Source: Nelumbo lutea
Taxonomy: Eukaryota; Streptophyta; Magnoliopsida; Proteales; Nelumbonaceae
Direction of reading: 5' to 3'
DNA: 64,000 bases
NCBI GenBank assembly: GCA_022828595.1
Contig: JAKGHH010000003.1
Location: 57,773,759 to 57,837,758, forward strand
Shown here: positions 23,520 through 35,050 of the stretch, piece after piece
Numbering within the stretch: the stretch's first letter is position 1
Layout of the letters: each line of letters opens with the position of its first letter
Notes under the pieces: generated by a model
Databases searched by the model: none
Told to the model about the DNA's origin: nothing
What the model saw: only the letters and a program-made list of their open reading frames with translations
Translations under genes and position numbers: made by a program

Positions 23520-24100
23520 GCTAGTGAATATATATCATATAATCCCAGCTTGTTACATATGTAGTCCACTCTTCCCCGACTCAACCCTTTTATAAATAAG
23601 TCTGCCCACTGGTTTCTTGTGTTAACATATGCAATGTCTATCACTCCATTCAACACATTTTCTCTCACAAAGTGATAGTCAAGCTCTATGTGCTTGGTTC
23701 TTTCATGAAACACAGGATTAGAAGAAATATGAACTGTAGCCTGATTGTCACAATAGAGCTTCATTGGAGTGTTAATATTGTATCCTATCTCTTGTAGAAG
23801 GCTCCTTAGCCACACTAATTCACAAGCAGTATGTGTCATAGCTCTATATTTTGCCTTTGCACTATTTCTCGCCATGATTGTTTGCTTCTTACTTTTCCAT
23901 GTCACCAGATTACCCCTAAGAAAAATGCAGTAATCTGTGGTAGACCGCCTATCAGACATAGAACTGGCCCAATCAGCATCAGTATACCCTTCTATTTCAA
24001 GTTTTCCACCACTTTTGCATATCAAACCACAACCAAGGGCCCCTTTTAAATACCTCACAATTCTTAGAACCACATCCCAATGAGAAACCAAAGGTCTCTT
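23516..24100 (-). pseudogene. Copia RNase H (polyprotein C-terminus)
   Basis: A 191-codon open frame matching the C-terminus of Copia polyproteins. In order: RIVRYLKGALGCGL, the first catalytic block YTDADWASSMSDRRST (usually G in SVSGY, here TDY), GNLVTWKSKKQTIMARNSAKAKYRAM (usually SS-EAEYRA; the catalytic glutamate is lysine here), ELVWLRSLLQE, LYCDNQATVHISSNPVFHERTKHIELDYHFVRE, and QWADLFIKGL. It is open without stops, but the EAEY-to-KAKY change should abolish RNase H activity. Upstream it is fused to leader sequence, showing the internal deletion joint near 24100. Confidence 0.93.
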
Positions 24101-24383
24101 ACCTCATCACCCGAAAAACAAACCACACAAGAAGAAAATCAGTCCACACAAGACACCCACTCACCATACGAATCAGCCCTCTTCTCTTCATCGATTAGGG
24201 GAGGGCTTCTTAGAAACCACAACAACTGACCATGAACAACACAACTGGAGGCATAGAAACCTCCAAGGGAAGAGGGCGACCACTCCTTTTCAACCATTTC
24301 CCTTATCTCCAATCGATGGCAAAGAAAACCCTAGATTGAGTGCGTAGAGAACATAAATTTGGGCAGATCCGAGTTACTTAGTT

Positions 24384-24397
24384 GAGCTCTAATATCA
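24384..24397 (-). other. Copia primer-binding site (mutated)
   Basis: The minus strand reads TGATATTAGAGCTC directly after the 5' LTR, matching TGGTATCAGAGC with two changes. Confidence 0.85.
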
Positions 24398-24701
24398 TAT
24401 TATAATTCGACCTGCCTTTGAGTTCTATTAGTCTGATAACAGCCAAGAAGAAAGAAGAAGAAAGAAGAAGAAAGAAGGAAGAAAGAGAGAGAGAAAGGAG
24501 GAGAAAATAAGAGAAGAAAAGTCTGGTTCGAATTAGAGAAAAAATATCCTTTTCCCATTCGGCCATACATGTTTTATATTATTAATATAATGGAAAAGAC
24601 ACATGTGCCCTTATTTAAGTGAGGGAAACTAGTTCTAATATAATATTACAGATTAGCAACCTCAACATAAGTATAAAGATAGAAATACCCCTACACTAAC
24701 A
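24398..24701 (-). repeat. 5' LTR of deleted Copia element
   Basis: 304 bp, the partner of 23218-23508. Its distal edge is followed by the GACCT duplication. Confidence 0.9.
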
Positions 24702-24777
24702 GACCTTTTATCATTTATTGAGATACAGTTATTGGTGAAAGATCTTGGTTACTATTCAATTAGTGAGGTATATTTGG

Positions 24778-26240
24778 TGTGTCCGGAAGCGCGTCATTAA
24801 ACACTCTGGAACACCAGTTTAAACATTTATAGAATTTTACCGATTATCAAACAACTACTAATGTAGTAAACGGGTGAGAATAGGTCGTCTCCATAGGGAA
24901 GCGAGGGAAAAATTAACATTTTCTTAGATTCAGGAGAAGAGAACGCAAGTGGGAGTTACAGAAATAAAAAATTAATTAATTAAAAAAATGGAATTCATTA
25001 AAGCCAAATTCGAACAGTACTGAGAATAGCAAGTGCATAAAAATAAATAAATAACATAGACAAGTAAATAAAAGAAACAAAATAAAAATGTGTGAAAATC
25101 TGATCATAGGTAGCAGTTTTAGGATCGCTCCTTCCACCCTTGAACTTCTCGAGCTAGGCCTTTCGTCTTATCTGGCCGAATTTTAGATCTACAGAAAAGA
25201 AATAAAGTACAAATTAAATCTAATAAAAGTAAAATTTACAAGAAGGAAAAATGAATTGGAAATTAAAGAACATAAATTAATTCAAAAACTAAAGAAAAAA
25301 TGGTTGGGATTCAAATCCAGAGGTGGCAGTAGTGGTGTAAGCAAACTGCAAGTAGGAACCCCTCCTTTTGCTTGGGCGTCCTCCTCTTCCTCTACCCTTG
25401 AACTTCTCAAGATCAACTTTCATTCTTACTTGGGTGAATTGACCAACCCCTTCTACAGGGCCCCTGGGACCCTTTTTATAGAGAATGGTGGACACAACTG
25501 GAAATAGGGAGAAAGATGGGAGTGGCAAGTGGGATTTAGCAAAGTTAGGGATGCCCTAGGGTATTTCATGGATGGCTAAGATGGTTTTAGGGTGATCCTA
25601 TGGTTAAAAATGGAAGGATAGGGCACCCAATATTATGTGGGGCTGAGATTCGGGCACCCAGAAATGGAGGGTGTAAATTAGAACATCTAGGGTTGAAGGG
25701 TTAAGATTAAAAGAATATGTGGTGTCGTAGATTGAATGGTTGGGATATAGGATGGAGGGAATGACTAAAATTTAATGGTGAGGATTAGCAAAATAGGTGG
25801 CACCCTAGTGTTTAGAAACTATAAAGGAGAGCCCTAAAATGGATGGTGGAGATTAGAAGGAGTGGATGATGGAGATTTCACAACAGGAGTGGCTAAGGTT
25901 AGCTAAGGAGGAAAAGATTAAGTTAAAAAGGCTCCCTAGCTAATGACAGGGGAGCATGTTAATGCAATAGGATGGGCGCCAACTGAGTTTAGCAGATAGG
26001 AGGCGCCCTCCTGTTCTCAGTTATTTACAAAAACACCCCCTCTCTCAGTTGGATTTCACATCAGCTTCCCAAAAAGTGCATTTATACCATGAAACTTCCC
26101 AATTTTCTACATAATTTGCATAGAAACCCTCAAATGTCACATAATTGATTTTAATTGGGAAAATAGTTACACTTTGACTACTCTAAGGCCGAAAATACCT
26201 CTGAATTAATGCCCTTAAGGCATCAAAATGCAGGGTTGTT
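24778..26240. repeat. 1.4-kb LTR-like dispersed repeat, copy 2
   Basis: Second copy of 5298-6735, same orientation, from TGTGTCCGGAAG to CATCAAAATGCA. It lies about 70 bp beyond the deleted Copia element. The TATA-like 'cctttttatagagaatgg' is near 25470. Confidence 0.65.
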
Positions 26241-26429
26241 AATATTATAGGAGGTCGAATGTAGATCTATATGATGGATTGGTAAGGAAGAATATATGAC
26301 CAAGATATACTAGAGATGTACAGGGTCCATAAGGCTTGTAGACACATTCACATATATGTGACAAGGTGTAAGAGGGTTGATGTAGGATTGTCACATGCAC
26401 CAATGTCATAGATATGTCTTTTACAGGTT

Positions 26430-28920
26430 GGTTCATCTAGTGCTGAGCCACTACCTCCACCACCACCATCAGGTTTAGCTAACCGTGTGAATTAAGTTGA
26501 TCTTGGTGTTGATGCTGCCTTTTGGTTTGAATATGAGTCTGATAAAGAGGGTATCTTGATTTTCACTTGGAATGTGAGGTGGAAGAAGAATTGGAAGTTG
26601 AGTATGATGTTGATGATTTTTTTGAGGACGAAGTTGAGGATGGTGATGTCACCAAGGTTCTTGATGACAATGTTGAAGCAGTTGTTGGGTGAGACATATT
26701 GTCTGATTATGAACAACTAGAGGAGTTGGAGAGTTTATATGGTTCTGGTGATGAGGAAGGACCTCGATTTGATGTTTTTCCTGAGAGGCAGATGGAGAAT
26801 CCACAATTGGTTGTGGGTATGATATTATCCAGTTCTGCAACCTTCTGGAAGGTTTAGTCAACTATGCAATCATGGGTGGGTTTGATTTCAAATATGCGAA
26901 GAATGAAGGTTCCAGAGTGACAACCATTTGCAAGATAGTAAACTGTGAGTGGCGTGTGCATGCATCTTGGTTGAAGAGTAAGGAGGCCTTCTAAATCAAG
27001 TCATTCAGGAGTATACACACCTGTGGATGTGTGTATTCAAAAATAGAAGTTACATTTACATGATTGGTAGAGAAGTACAAAGACAAATTCAGGGATGATC
27101 CTAATTGGAAAAGTAGTGCACTACAAAATGAGACACTACTACAGTTTAGGGTTGAAGTTTCTAAATCCAGAGCTTTTCGTGCAAAGAGGCGAGCACTTGT
27201 CGATATTGAGGGTGTACATGTTGAATAGTATAGCAAGCTTCGAGATTATTATGAAGCAATTCTGAAGACAAATCCTAGAAGTGTAATCAAGATTAGGTTC
27301 TGTGAGGATTGTACAGGCCAAATATGTATAGGGGAAATTTCAAAGATTGTTTGTTTGTTTGATAACAACGAATTATGGGTTTAGAGATGGTTGTCGCCCC
27401 ATCATTGGGCTTAATGGGTGCCATATAAAGGAATCTCATTCGGGACTGCTTTTACATGTTGTTGGGTTGGATGGGAATAGTGGAATTTTCCCAATAGCTT
27501 TTGCAATTGTTGAGGTTGAGGTGAAGAATTCTTGGGCTTGGCTTCTGACATTATTGAATGACTGCATTGGACTTCCAGAGAAATGTGGTTGGACCTACAT
27601 CTCTGACAGGCAGAAGGTATAATGATTTACATGTGTAAATTTAAATTTTCTTATATTTATTAATCAGTTCTCAAGCTAACAATATAATGCACAATTTTTT
27701 TCAAGGGTTGGTGGAATGTTTTCAAAGTTTAATGCCAAGGGCTGACCATGGGTTTTGTGTCAGACACATGTATGCCCACTCCAAGGATAGGTTCAAGGGG
27801 AAGGATCTAAGGGAATGCCTATGGAAGGCTGCAATGTCCTACACTATGTCAGAGTTTAATTGGTATATGGACAAGTTGTAGGGCCTGAATAATGATGCTT
27901 ACCAGTGGTTAAGTGTTGTGCCTGCTAATCTATGGTCTAGAGTTGCTTTTGGACTTATAGCTAGAAGTGGTTAGATATGCAACAAGTTCTCTGAGTCATT
28001 TAACAAGTGGATTTTGGATTGTAGAGACAAGCCAGTAATCATACTGGTTGATGCTATCTAGAAGTAGATGATGAAGTTGATTCAAATAAGACAAGAGAAG
28101 TTGATAAGGGATAGGGGCCAATGTGCCCTAATGATAGAAAGGGGTTGGAGAATGAACATGCACAAGCTAAAAATTGCTTCTAAGTATATGTGAGGAATGG
28201 AAATTTGAGGTTGAGCATTTCAAGAGAATAGTGGTGGTGAACTTACAGTCTAGGGCTTGTAGTTGTAGGGCTTGGGCACTAACTGGGCTGTCTTGTTTTC
28301 ATGCCATTTCATGCATTCAGTCACAACATGGCAATATTTATGACTATGTGGTTCCACTATACACTACTGAGAGGTGTCTCAAGGAATATAGTCATTAAGT
28401 TTTACTAGTACCTGATGAATCCTAGTGGCCAAGGATTGAAGGTGTTCCAACCAACCACCATTTGGAAAACAACCTGGTAGGCCAAAGAAAGCAAGGAGGA
28501 AGGGGCTGGATGAAGTAAGTTCTGAGGTCCACGTGTCGAGAAGGTTAATGAAGATGAAATGTACAAATTATGGTGTTGAAGGGCACAATATAAAAAGGTG
28601 CAAAGATCAAAGAAGAAGCAATGGAGGACCACCACCTCAGGTAATTCATGACATTTGTAGCTCTCTTCAATGGCTTGATAAATAACCCAAGTTGATATGA
28701 TTGTTGTTTTGTGCAAAGGTCAAACAAGCATGAGGATTCAAGGTAGTAGTGGGAGTTCTACATTGTTATTAGAATCCCAATCAAGTCAAGTTAATCTCCA
28801 TGTGTCTCATGATGGAGATATTGCTATGGGAGATGTAGAAGTATTGCCAAATGAGTGGCACAACAGCAAGTTCCGACACATCAGGCTCCAAGACATCAAA
28901 TTCTTTATCAAGTAAATGGT
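26430..28920 (+). pseudogene. Mutator-like (MULE) transposase, degenerate
   Basis: Pieces of a MuDR-type transposase in order. A DNA-binding segment comes first (NCEWRVHASWLKSKEAF, a stop, IKSFRSIHTC, about 26945-27015), then FRDDPNW and KSRAFRAKRRALVDIEG. The transposase core follows: CRPIIGLNGCHIKESHSGLL, HVVGLDGNSGIFPIAFAIVE, then ISDRQKGLVECFQSLMP and CVRHMYAH. A SWIM zinc finger with intact CXC and CXH pairs lies at about 28255-28310 (CSCRAW to LSCFHA), and a C-terminal knuckle has lost its second cysteine (CTNYGVEGHNIKRC). The first catalytic Asp is Asn (GLNG for GLDG) and there are at least six stops. An intron with GT-AG borders (27617-27705) separates ISDRQK from GLVECF in phase 0. 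No terminal inverted repeats were identified. Confidence 0.92.
27617..27705 (+). other. spliceosomal intron in the MULE transposase
   Basis: GTATAATG donor and TTTTTTTCAAG acceptor interrupt the conserved ISDRQKGLVE motif exactly between K and G, phase 0, so the protein reads through after splicing. Confidence 0.85.
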
Positions 28921-29027
28921 CTCACAAGTAAATTGTTTTCATGTGTTTGTTTTTGGGTGTTATATCTTTCTAACCTAATACAGGAGCTTTGGTTTTTTGT
29001 TGCAGGGTAGTTCATCAACTAATAGTT

Positions 29028-29450
29028 TTAAGGACAGGGGTAGTGGTAGGGGTGGACCTCTACCACAGAATCGGGTGTCTTCACTAGTACAAGGTGGTTA
29101 CATATCCATTGCAATTTGATAGTTAGTATCTAAGTAATATAGCGAAATTTGTTTTTATAGGTTAGTCAAATAATCACCACTCATGCTAGAGGGAGTGGTT
29201 TTGCAAGCAGGCCTTTACCACCATCCACTCATGCTCCTTTGCATGTTTTACCACAAAATGTTCCAATACATCAGGGCTGGGGTAGTGGTAGGGGTGGGCC
29301 TTTACCAAAAAATTGGGTGTGTTAATAGGTACAAGGTCATTACATATCCATTGCAATTTTCTAGTTAGTAGCTAAATATTATAGTGAAATTTGTTTTTAT
29401 AAGTTAGTCAAACTTTCACCACTCGTGCTAGAGGGAGTGGTTTTGTGGGT
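29028..29450 (+). repeat. tandem duplication in the MULE 3' region
   Basis: Unit 1 (about 29032-29210) and unit 2 (about 29278-29450) share 'ggtagtggtaggggtgg', 'gttacatatccattgcaatt', 'gaaatttgtttttata' and 'gctagagggagtggttttg'. Each unit holds a Gly/Arg-rich coding scrap (SGRGGPLP), a short intron-like segment and a second scrap (THARGSGF), so one exon-intron-exon block was duplicated. Confidence 0.8.
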
Positions 29451-29639
29451 AGGACAAGGTCATTGATACCACCATCCATATCTATACATGCCAAGAGTGG
29501 GCTAAGTGCTCTAATGACACCATCACAATCAACAATTGGGAACACTCAGGTGCTTAACTTAATCACTCGCTACCTTGCGATTTGGCTTTGGTACCCAACT
29601 TACTCCCCTAACAAGGGCTTATCCAATAGTTGAAACATC

Positions 29640-32428
29640 CAGACCTAACTTTGCAAGTTAGTGTCCAATTTAAAACACAAATCATTCATATTATGGACCT
29701 TTTTAGTATTGCGATTCAAGTTATTTTCATAAGTTAAACTCACTGACACTTGTCTTTGAAGATTAAACAGCTGATGAAGCATTAATTGAGTATGCAGAGC
29801 ATTTAGACTTGACATTGTCTTATCTGTTTTAAAGGTAAAATTTGGTTTACACTTGCTTTAGACTTGACTTTATCTTATCTATTGTTATTTGAGGACCTGG
29901 GAACATAGATTGAGACAGAGGTCAAACCTTATATGTGTTTAAATGGGACCGGCTTGAGTTAGGATAATGTCAGGTTTGGTTTGGACTACCTAAGGGGTTG
30001 CCAAGAAAATACAAAACCCCAAACTTTTGGACCCACAACAACCTGCAACTCAATAACATGACAGTCAACTGAGTACTTCGAAGGCCACTGTCCCACCAAA
30101 TGTACTTATTGTTTAATGTCTTATGTGCATAAGAAATTGAGTCATGATATGTTGAGTAGCAATATAGTCAACTTGTACCTTGAAGGCCACTGTCCCACCA
30201 AATGCACTTTGGTCCGCTTTCACAGCAAGCCTATGTGCTTCAAGGATATCATCTCGTGAGGCAACACCATCAAAGAGTTTATCTTACTTAGAAATTACAA
30301 AAGCACAACCCTTAAAACTAGGTTAAGTTGATAAGGTGTAATACAGTTGAGGAGTCGTATTCTTTATTTCTATGTTTGCACTTCAGAATATGAGGAATCT
30401 AACCTAAACAGAAATTATGGATATTTTTATAATCAGGTGTTTACACTTTGATTTCTATTGCAATTGGTTTACACTATAATTCAATAGAAAATAACAGTAA
30501 ATAATCAGATGTTTAACAGTAAATAATTAGAGGTTTGAATCTTTGTTTCTTGGATAAAGTTTTCTTGTTGGATTAATCATGTTCTTGGAATTTAAGGTCA
30601 ATTAGTTACAAAAAGTTGGTTTCTGAATTGCTTATTTGTGGCTTTGATTACTCGGAGGTTTAAATCTTTGTTTTACAGTATAAAGTTTTCTTGTGACTTT
30701 GGTGTTTAACAGTAAATAATCAGAGTTTTGGCTATAATTTAATAGAAAATAACAACAAATAAGCAAATGTTTAACATTAAATAATCATAGTCTTGGCTAT
30801 AATTTAACAGAAGATAATAGTAAATAAACAAATGTTGAATAATAAATAACCTTTGCTAACTTCTAAGCTATTTTCCTAGCAAATGTGATGGAATCATTCA
30901 GTAAATAATCACTAAGATCACTAACTAAAGTATTGTCCACATAGAAGAAGGCATGTTAATTATCAGAAAACCCATGAAAGTTAATGACCATACATCATTG
31001 TTATCTATCACATGGTTACAGTTTGGACACGTTCTTGTTGGATTTGTTTTCCATCTAATGTTTATAGGATCACATGTTTGCATATGCGTTTTTATTTTTG
31101 AAGTTTCTTAAATAAGGAAGTTATTCAAACCGCTTGTCATTTAGTTCCTTTGATTATACTTTAGTATCTTCCTTAGGGGTGATGTACTAATATGTTAGTA
31201 CATCATGTTTGTTAGATTTATATGGTGAGTTATATGCATGCATGACATTAGTTTTTCTCCAATGGTGCAAGAAGCATCATATAGAGTTCATCAAATTTTG
31301 GACAAGGGTAATTGAATTTGAATGAAGTTGTAGCCATTGATATTCATTGGGCTAGAATGATGGAATGGTGGAAAAACTTATGGGTCAATTGGACATTTTT
31401 TTTTTTATTTTCATGAACATACGATATAGGTTGGAATATCACCCAATCTGGCATTGAAGCACATAGGGTCAGGTTGTTGAAATTTTTTGTACATAGTAGT
31501 TAAGTGTTGTTTTTTTTTTTTTGAAATATATAAGCACATAGGATTTTTTTGAAATATATAAGCACATAGGGTCAGCTAGTTTTTTTTTTTGGAAACATAT
31601 TAACAATGGATTTTTGAAGAACAATTTAAAGTGACCCTAAAGTAGATATGCCATTCCTTCCATAATCATCATCTAAAGTTCATCTTTGACATTTTCTTTA
31701 CAAGTTCATCTTTGATGTTTATAAATCTTTGACATTCTCTTCGCAAGTTCATCTTTGATGTTTATAAATCTTTCATATTTTTCATAACAAGTTCATCATC
31801 TAAAGTATATATGTCATTTCTTTCATAATTATCATCTGCAAAAATGGCAATGACCTCTTGCCATCCATAATAGTCAATCAAATCAGCCATGGCAGCCATT
31901 AAGAATCACTTTGTGTGGTTTGCACAATGAAAGGGAATTGAATGGTAGAAAGAGTCGAATCTATGGCAGCAAATGATACAAGAGAGGCATTTGGAGTCCA
32001 TTCACAATCATATAAATCATATGGGCTACTCTAAAGGATTGTGGGCCAATTATGGCCACCACTTATTTCTCAAGTACGTGAAGGGCTGCACTTAAAATTC
32101 CAAGATAATAATGATCATGATATATTGTTAACGGCCATAGTACAATCCAAACTAGGAACTTGTTTAGTAACACATATTGATACTGGTTAGCCACTACTAG
32201 GTTTTGATATGATCGGTACAAGTTTAGAAATGGCAAGATATAACTTATCTTCACATTATTATATAAAATACACAACAAATATAGTAACTTATCTGCCATC
32301 ATAACTAAAAAAAGTCTTAAGTTCCATCCATAAGATAGAAGTCATAATTCCAGATGTATAGTGATTAGCCCTCCCCAAAATGTAAACATGCAAAAAACCC
32401 ATTGTTTCTTCTCTTTTCTTATGATACC
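29640..32428. other. intergenic, small local repeats
   Basis: No gene recognised. Local duplications: 'cgaaggccactgtcccaccaaatg' with its variant at about 30078 and 30181; 'aacagtaaataatcag' phrases recurring over 30490-30850; and 'caagttcatctttgatgtttataaatc' repeated at about 31701 and 31745. T-rich tracts occur at 31398-31413, 31510-31522 and 31579-31591. Confidence 0.45.
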
Positions 32429-32917
32429 CTACTTCCTAAACATAAACATTAGAATGAAACCTAAAAGAACAACTTTTAAAAGGCGCACAATCCCAATTAA
32501 CATTCGATCATACTTGCTCTCTGGTATTTTCACCTGGTCGTTCAACTCAGCTAGAAACTTCTCCAGCTCCCTCACACAACATGCTTGGACATTATCATTG
32601 CACATCTTTGAAGTCACTTCTTCTAAGTGGTTGATGGGAATGACCCATTCAAAAAAACCACAAGGCTTGACATTCGTTTGTTTTCCTTACATGGCATGAA
32701 TACCTTTTTAATACAACTAGGAATATTGGTCATGTTGCAAAGAAAGTGATTTTATCATAAGACTTACAATTTTGCGAGGGCATGTATAAAACAACTTTTG
32801 TGGGTTCAAATCTATCTCAAAAACCCTAATGGCACACTTCTTTCGACAATCACAAAACTTTGTTTCAAACCTCGGATTGCTTAGTGATTGCAAAGTGAAT
32901 GTTGAGTGTTCACACAT
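32429..32917 (-). CDS. GRF zinc-finger membrane-anchored protein (gene or recent pseudogene)
   Basis: Two minus-strand exons. Exon 1 starts with ATG at 32917 and encodes CEHSTFTLQSLSNPRFE, then a GRF-type zinc finger (FCDCRKKCAIRVFEIDLNPQKLFYTCPRK; the C-x-C, NP..LFY and TCP signature is clear, but the usual Gly after C-x-C is Arg). It runs to a GTAAGT donor near 32773. Exon 2 from about 32680 encodes CQALWFFEWVIP, a helical stretch, then a C-terminal hydrophobic anchor (LLKVVLLGFILMFMF) and stops at 32429. This layout (GRF finger, FF.W, coiled helix, C-terminal membrane segment) is common in small plant proteins of unknown role, many of them transposon-associated. The visible acceptors (after AAAAAG or GTAAG) would join out of phase with the GTAAGT donor, so the splice is unresolved and the copy may be broken. 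Confidence 0.65.
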
Positions 32918-34112
32918 TTGTATAATAAAACTTCATGAAGATTAATCTAAAGAATTTCTTTCATTTTATTTAATGAGAATTAATCTACAATTATTGAACA
33001 ATGAGCTCCCTTAACATTAATCTTCATTCAAAATTAAAGGAGAAAAGTTCATTAAACAGAAGATAAACTTCATCAATATTAATCTAAAGAATTTCTTTCA
33101 TGAGCAGTAAACTTCATTTTACTTAATGATAATTAATTTACAATTCCTCAAAAATGAACTCCCTTAACATTAATCTTGATTAAACATTAAAGGATAAAAC
33201 TTCATGAAGATTAACATTAATCACTTCATTAAACAGAAAATAAAAATGTCCTCCATGAACAACAAACTTCAATAAAGTTCAGTTAACTTCATGAACATTA
33301 ATCAACTTATTGATAAGGTGGTGCTCTTGTGGTCGAGTTTCCAAAAGTCTAGAGAAGGCGACGGGGATGAGAGAGGAAGATATGAGAGAATGGAGGGTCC
33401 TCTTCTGGGAAGCCCTAGGTTGAGATTGTATGTCTTCATCTCCCTTGGGGAAGAGTTATTCCCCTTTTTATAGAGAGAATGCCTAGGCTGTAAGGAGGAC
33501 TTAAAAGTCGTGTTAGGAAATGAGATATTTGTTTTATGTTTGACTATTAAGGGAGCATTATTGGGGTTTTGTCATGTGTCCAATGAGATTCTTCGAATAC
33601 AATGTTTCATTTCCCTTAAGGATTATACAGACATGGTGCGGGTGATGTCATTAGTTGCACATAACTTGTGCACCTTCATGGACATTAAATTACTTCCAAG
33701 AAGACTATTCTACAAAAAATTGAAAACACAAAAAAAGGACTAAACCATAACACTATGAATCACTAAATGATTACCACATCTAATATTTATGCCAATACCA
33801 ATGTATTTAGTTCATTAACATAAACAAAGTGAACCATATTGGAGGTCGCATCAATCCTAATAGATTAAGTGAAAAACTAATAAACCCTACCAGGTGAATG
33901 ATCACTCACCGAAGTAGGACAAGTTCCTATATGTGTTGCGTCAAGGATAAACCCACATTCGCCTGTCCTCTGCCCAGGTAATCACCGAGAAACCCCTTGC
34001 CACTGAAATCTGATCGCAAGGGAGAAATCTCTTGCCACTGAAACATGTTTACACGGGAGAAATAAAGAAAGGTTAAGGCAACGTATAAAAATGAAGAGGG
34101 GTAAAATTGTTA
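32918..34112. other. intergenic, repeat remnants
   Basis: 32930-33300 holds irregular repeats of 'aacttcatgaagattaa' and 'attaatct'. 33435-33480 has an LTR-like 'ccccttttta tagagagaat' TATA context. Around 33995-34065 'ctcttgccactgaaa' is duplicated in tandem. No gene recognised. Confidence 0.4.
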
Positions 34113-34921
34113 GAATAGTTATCACAGGGCAGTGTGAAAATTAAACTTTGTTGCAACGACAGAATTAGAATCTTTTGGATGGATGACTAACGGATGGGGG
34201 TCTTGTCTCATGGCCATGGTACAGGGTCTTTGTCATAAAACAATGTACGAATAGTTATCACAGGGGCAATGTGGAAATTAAAATTTGTAGCAACGGCGGA
34301 ATTAAAATCTTTTTTTATGGATGATTAACGGAAGGGGGTCTTGTCTCATGGCTAGACCTATTAATGGGCCGGGCTAGACTTGGGCCAGGCTTTTACTCTT
34401 AACTAAAGGAAATATGTTAGGCCCGAGCCCGAGCCCAGCCCGACCAATGGGCCTATTACTTGGGCCTGAACCTGGCCCTGATAAAAAGCCCAAAGCCCAA
34501 CCTAATAAAAAAAATTAAAATTTTGCCCGATTCAATAATCAAAATAAATCAGAATTTATTTACACTAAAAAAGAATATAAATTCAAAATTTATTTACATT
34601 AAAAAAAATATAAAGAAGGGAAAGATGACGTGGAGAAGAAGGGTTAGGCTGGAAAAATAAGGGAAAGAGGTGAAAAAAAGAGATGTATTTGACTAGGGTT
34701 TTTAGATTTAATTATAGGTCGAGCTGGATCAGACTCGGGCTGGGCTATTTTGGCAAATCTCGAACTCAGCTTGAATTTATTGCGAGTTGGACTTTTTGGC
34801 CCGAGGTTAAGTCCGTGGGCCCATACACCTGTTCAAACCCGTCCGGGGGTTCGGGGCACCCGGCCCATGAACAGGTCTACTCACGGCCATAGTACAGGTC
34901 TTTGTCTCAAGACAATGTAAG
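34113..34921. repeat. 136-bp tandem duplication, second unit split by a MITE
   Basis: Unit 1 is 34113-34248. Unit 2 starts at 34249 and resumes after the MITE to about 34921. Both carry 'gaatagttatcacaggg', 'gcaacg.cggaatta', 'gggggtcttgtctcatgg' and 'ggtctttgtc'. Removing the MITE and one target-site copy restores a unit of about 138 bp. Confidence 0.88.
34353..34879. mobile_element. hAT-type MITE with 8-bp target-site duplication
   Basis: The termini TAGACCTATTAATGGGCCGG (left) and, inverted, TAGACCTGTTCATGGGCCGG (right) match at all but two of these 20 bases. It is flanked by CTCATGGC (34345-34352) and CTCACGGC (34880-34887), an 8-bp duplication with one change. The empty site CTCATGGC is preserved in the neighbouring tandem unit at 34207-34214. 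TAG termini and 8-bp duplications are hallmarks of hAT elements. 527 bp, no transposase. It ends about 100-150 bp upstream of the presumed PRP39 5' UTR. Confidence 0.92.
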
Positions 34922-35050
34922 GGGTCTTTGTCACAGACCCTATAGTACAGGGGGGTTTATGTAATTTACCCAAAGATAAGTAACGACGAGCCGCGCGGCC
35001 TAAAGCTGCAAAAAGGCGAGAATTTCTCAAATCAAAACCATCGTTGCGAG
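34888..35050 (+). promoter_or_regulatory. presumed PRP39 promoter region
   Basis: Lies between the hAT MITE and the 5' UTR exon. The first part (to about 34970) is repeat-derived. A possible weak TATA-like 'cctatagtaca' occurs near 34938 and the sequence turns CG-rich at about 34986 ('acgacgagccgcgcgg'). The transcription start cannot be fixed from sequence alone. Confidence 0.35.

Larger units (their letters stand above)
23218..24701 (-). mobile_element. internally deleted Ty1/Copia element, complete ends
   Basis: A 1484-bp element with both LTRs, a primer-binding site and a polypurine tract, but only 889 bp inside. It is flanked by perfect 5-bp duplications GACCT (23213-23217 and 24702-24706). 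On the minus strand the LTRs begin TGTTAGTGTAGGGG. The interior keeps the 5' leader and the reverse transcriptase-RNase H end only, so gag, protease, integrase and most reverse transcriptase are gone. Both ends needed for reverse transcription and integration are present, so it may have moved in trans as a non-autonomous derivative or been deleted after insertion. Confidence 0.92.
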
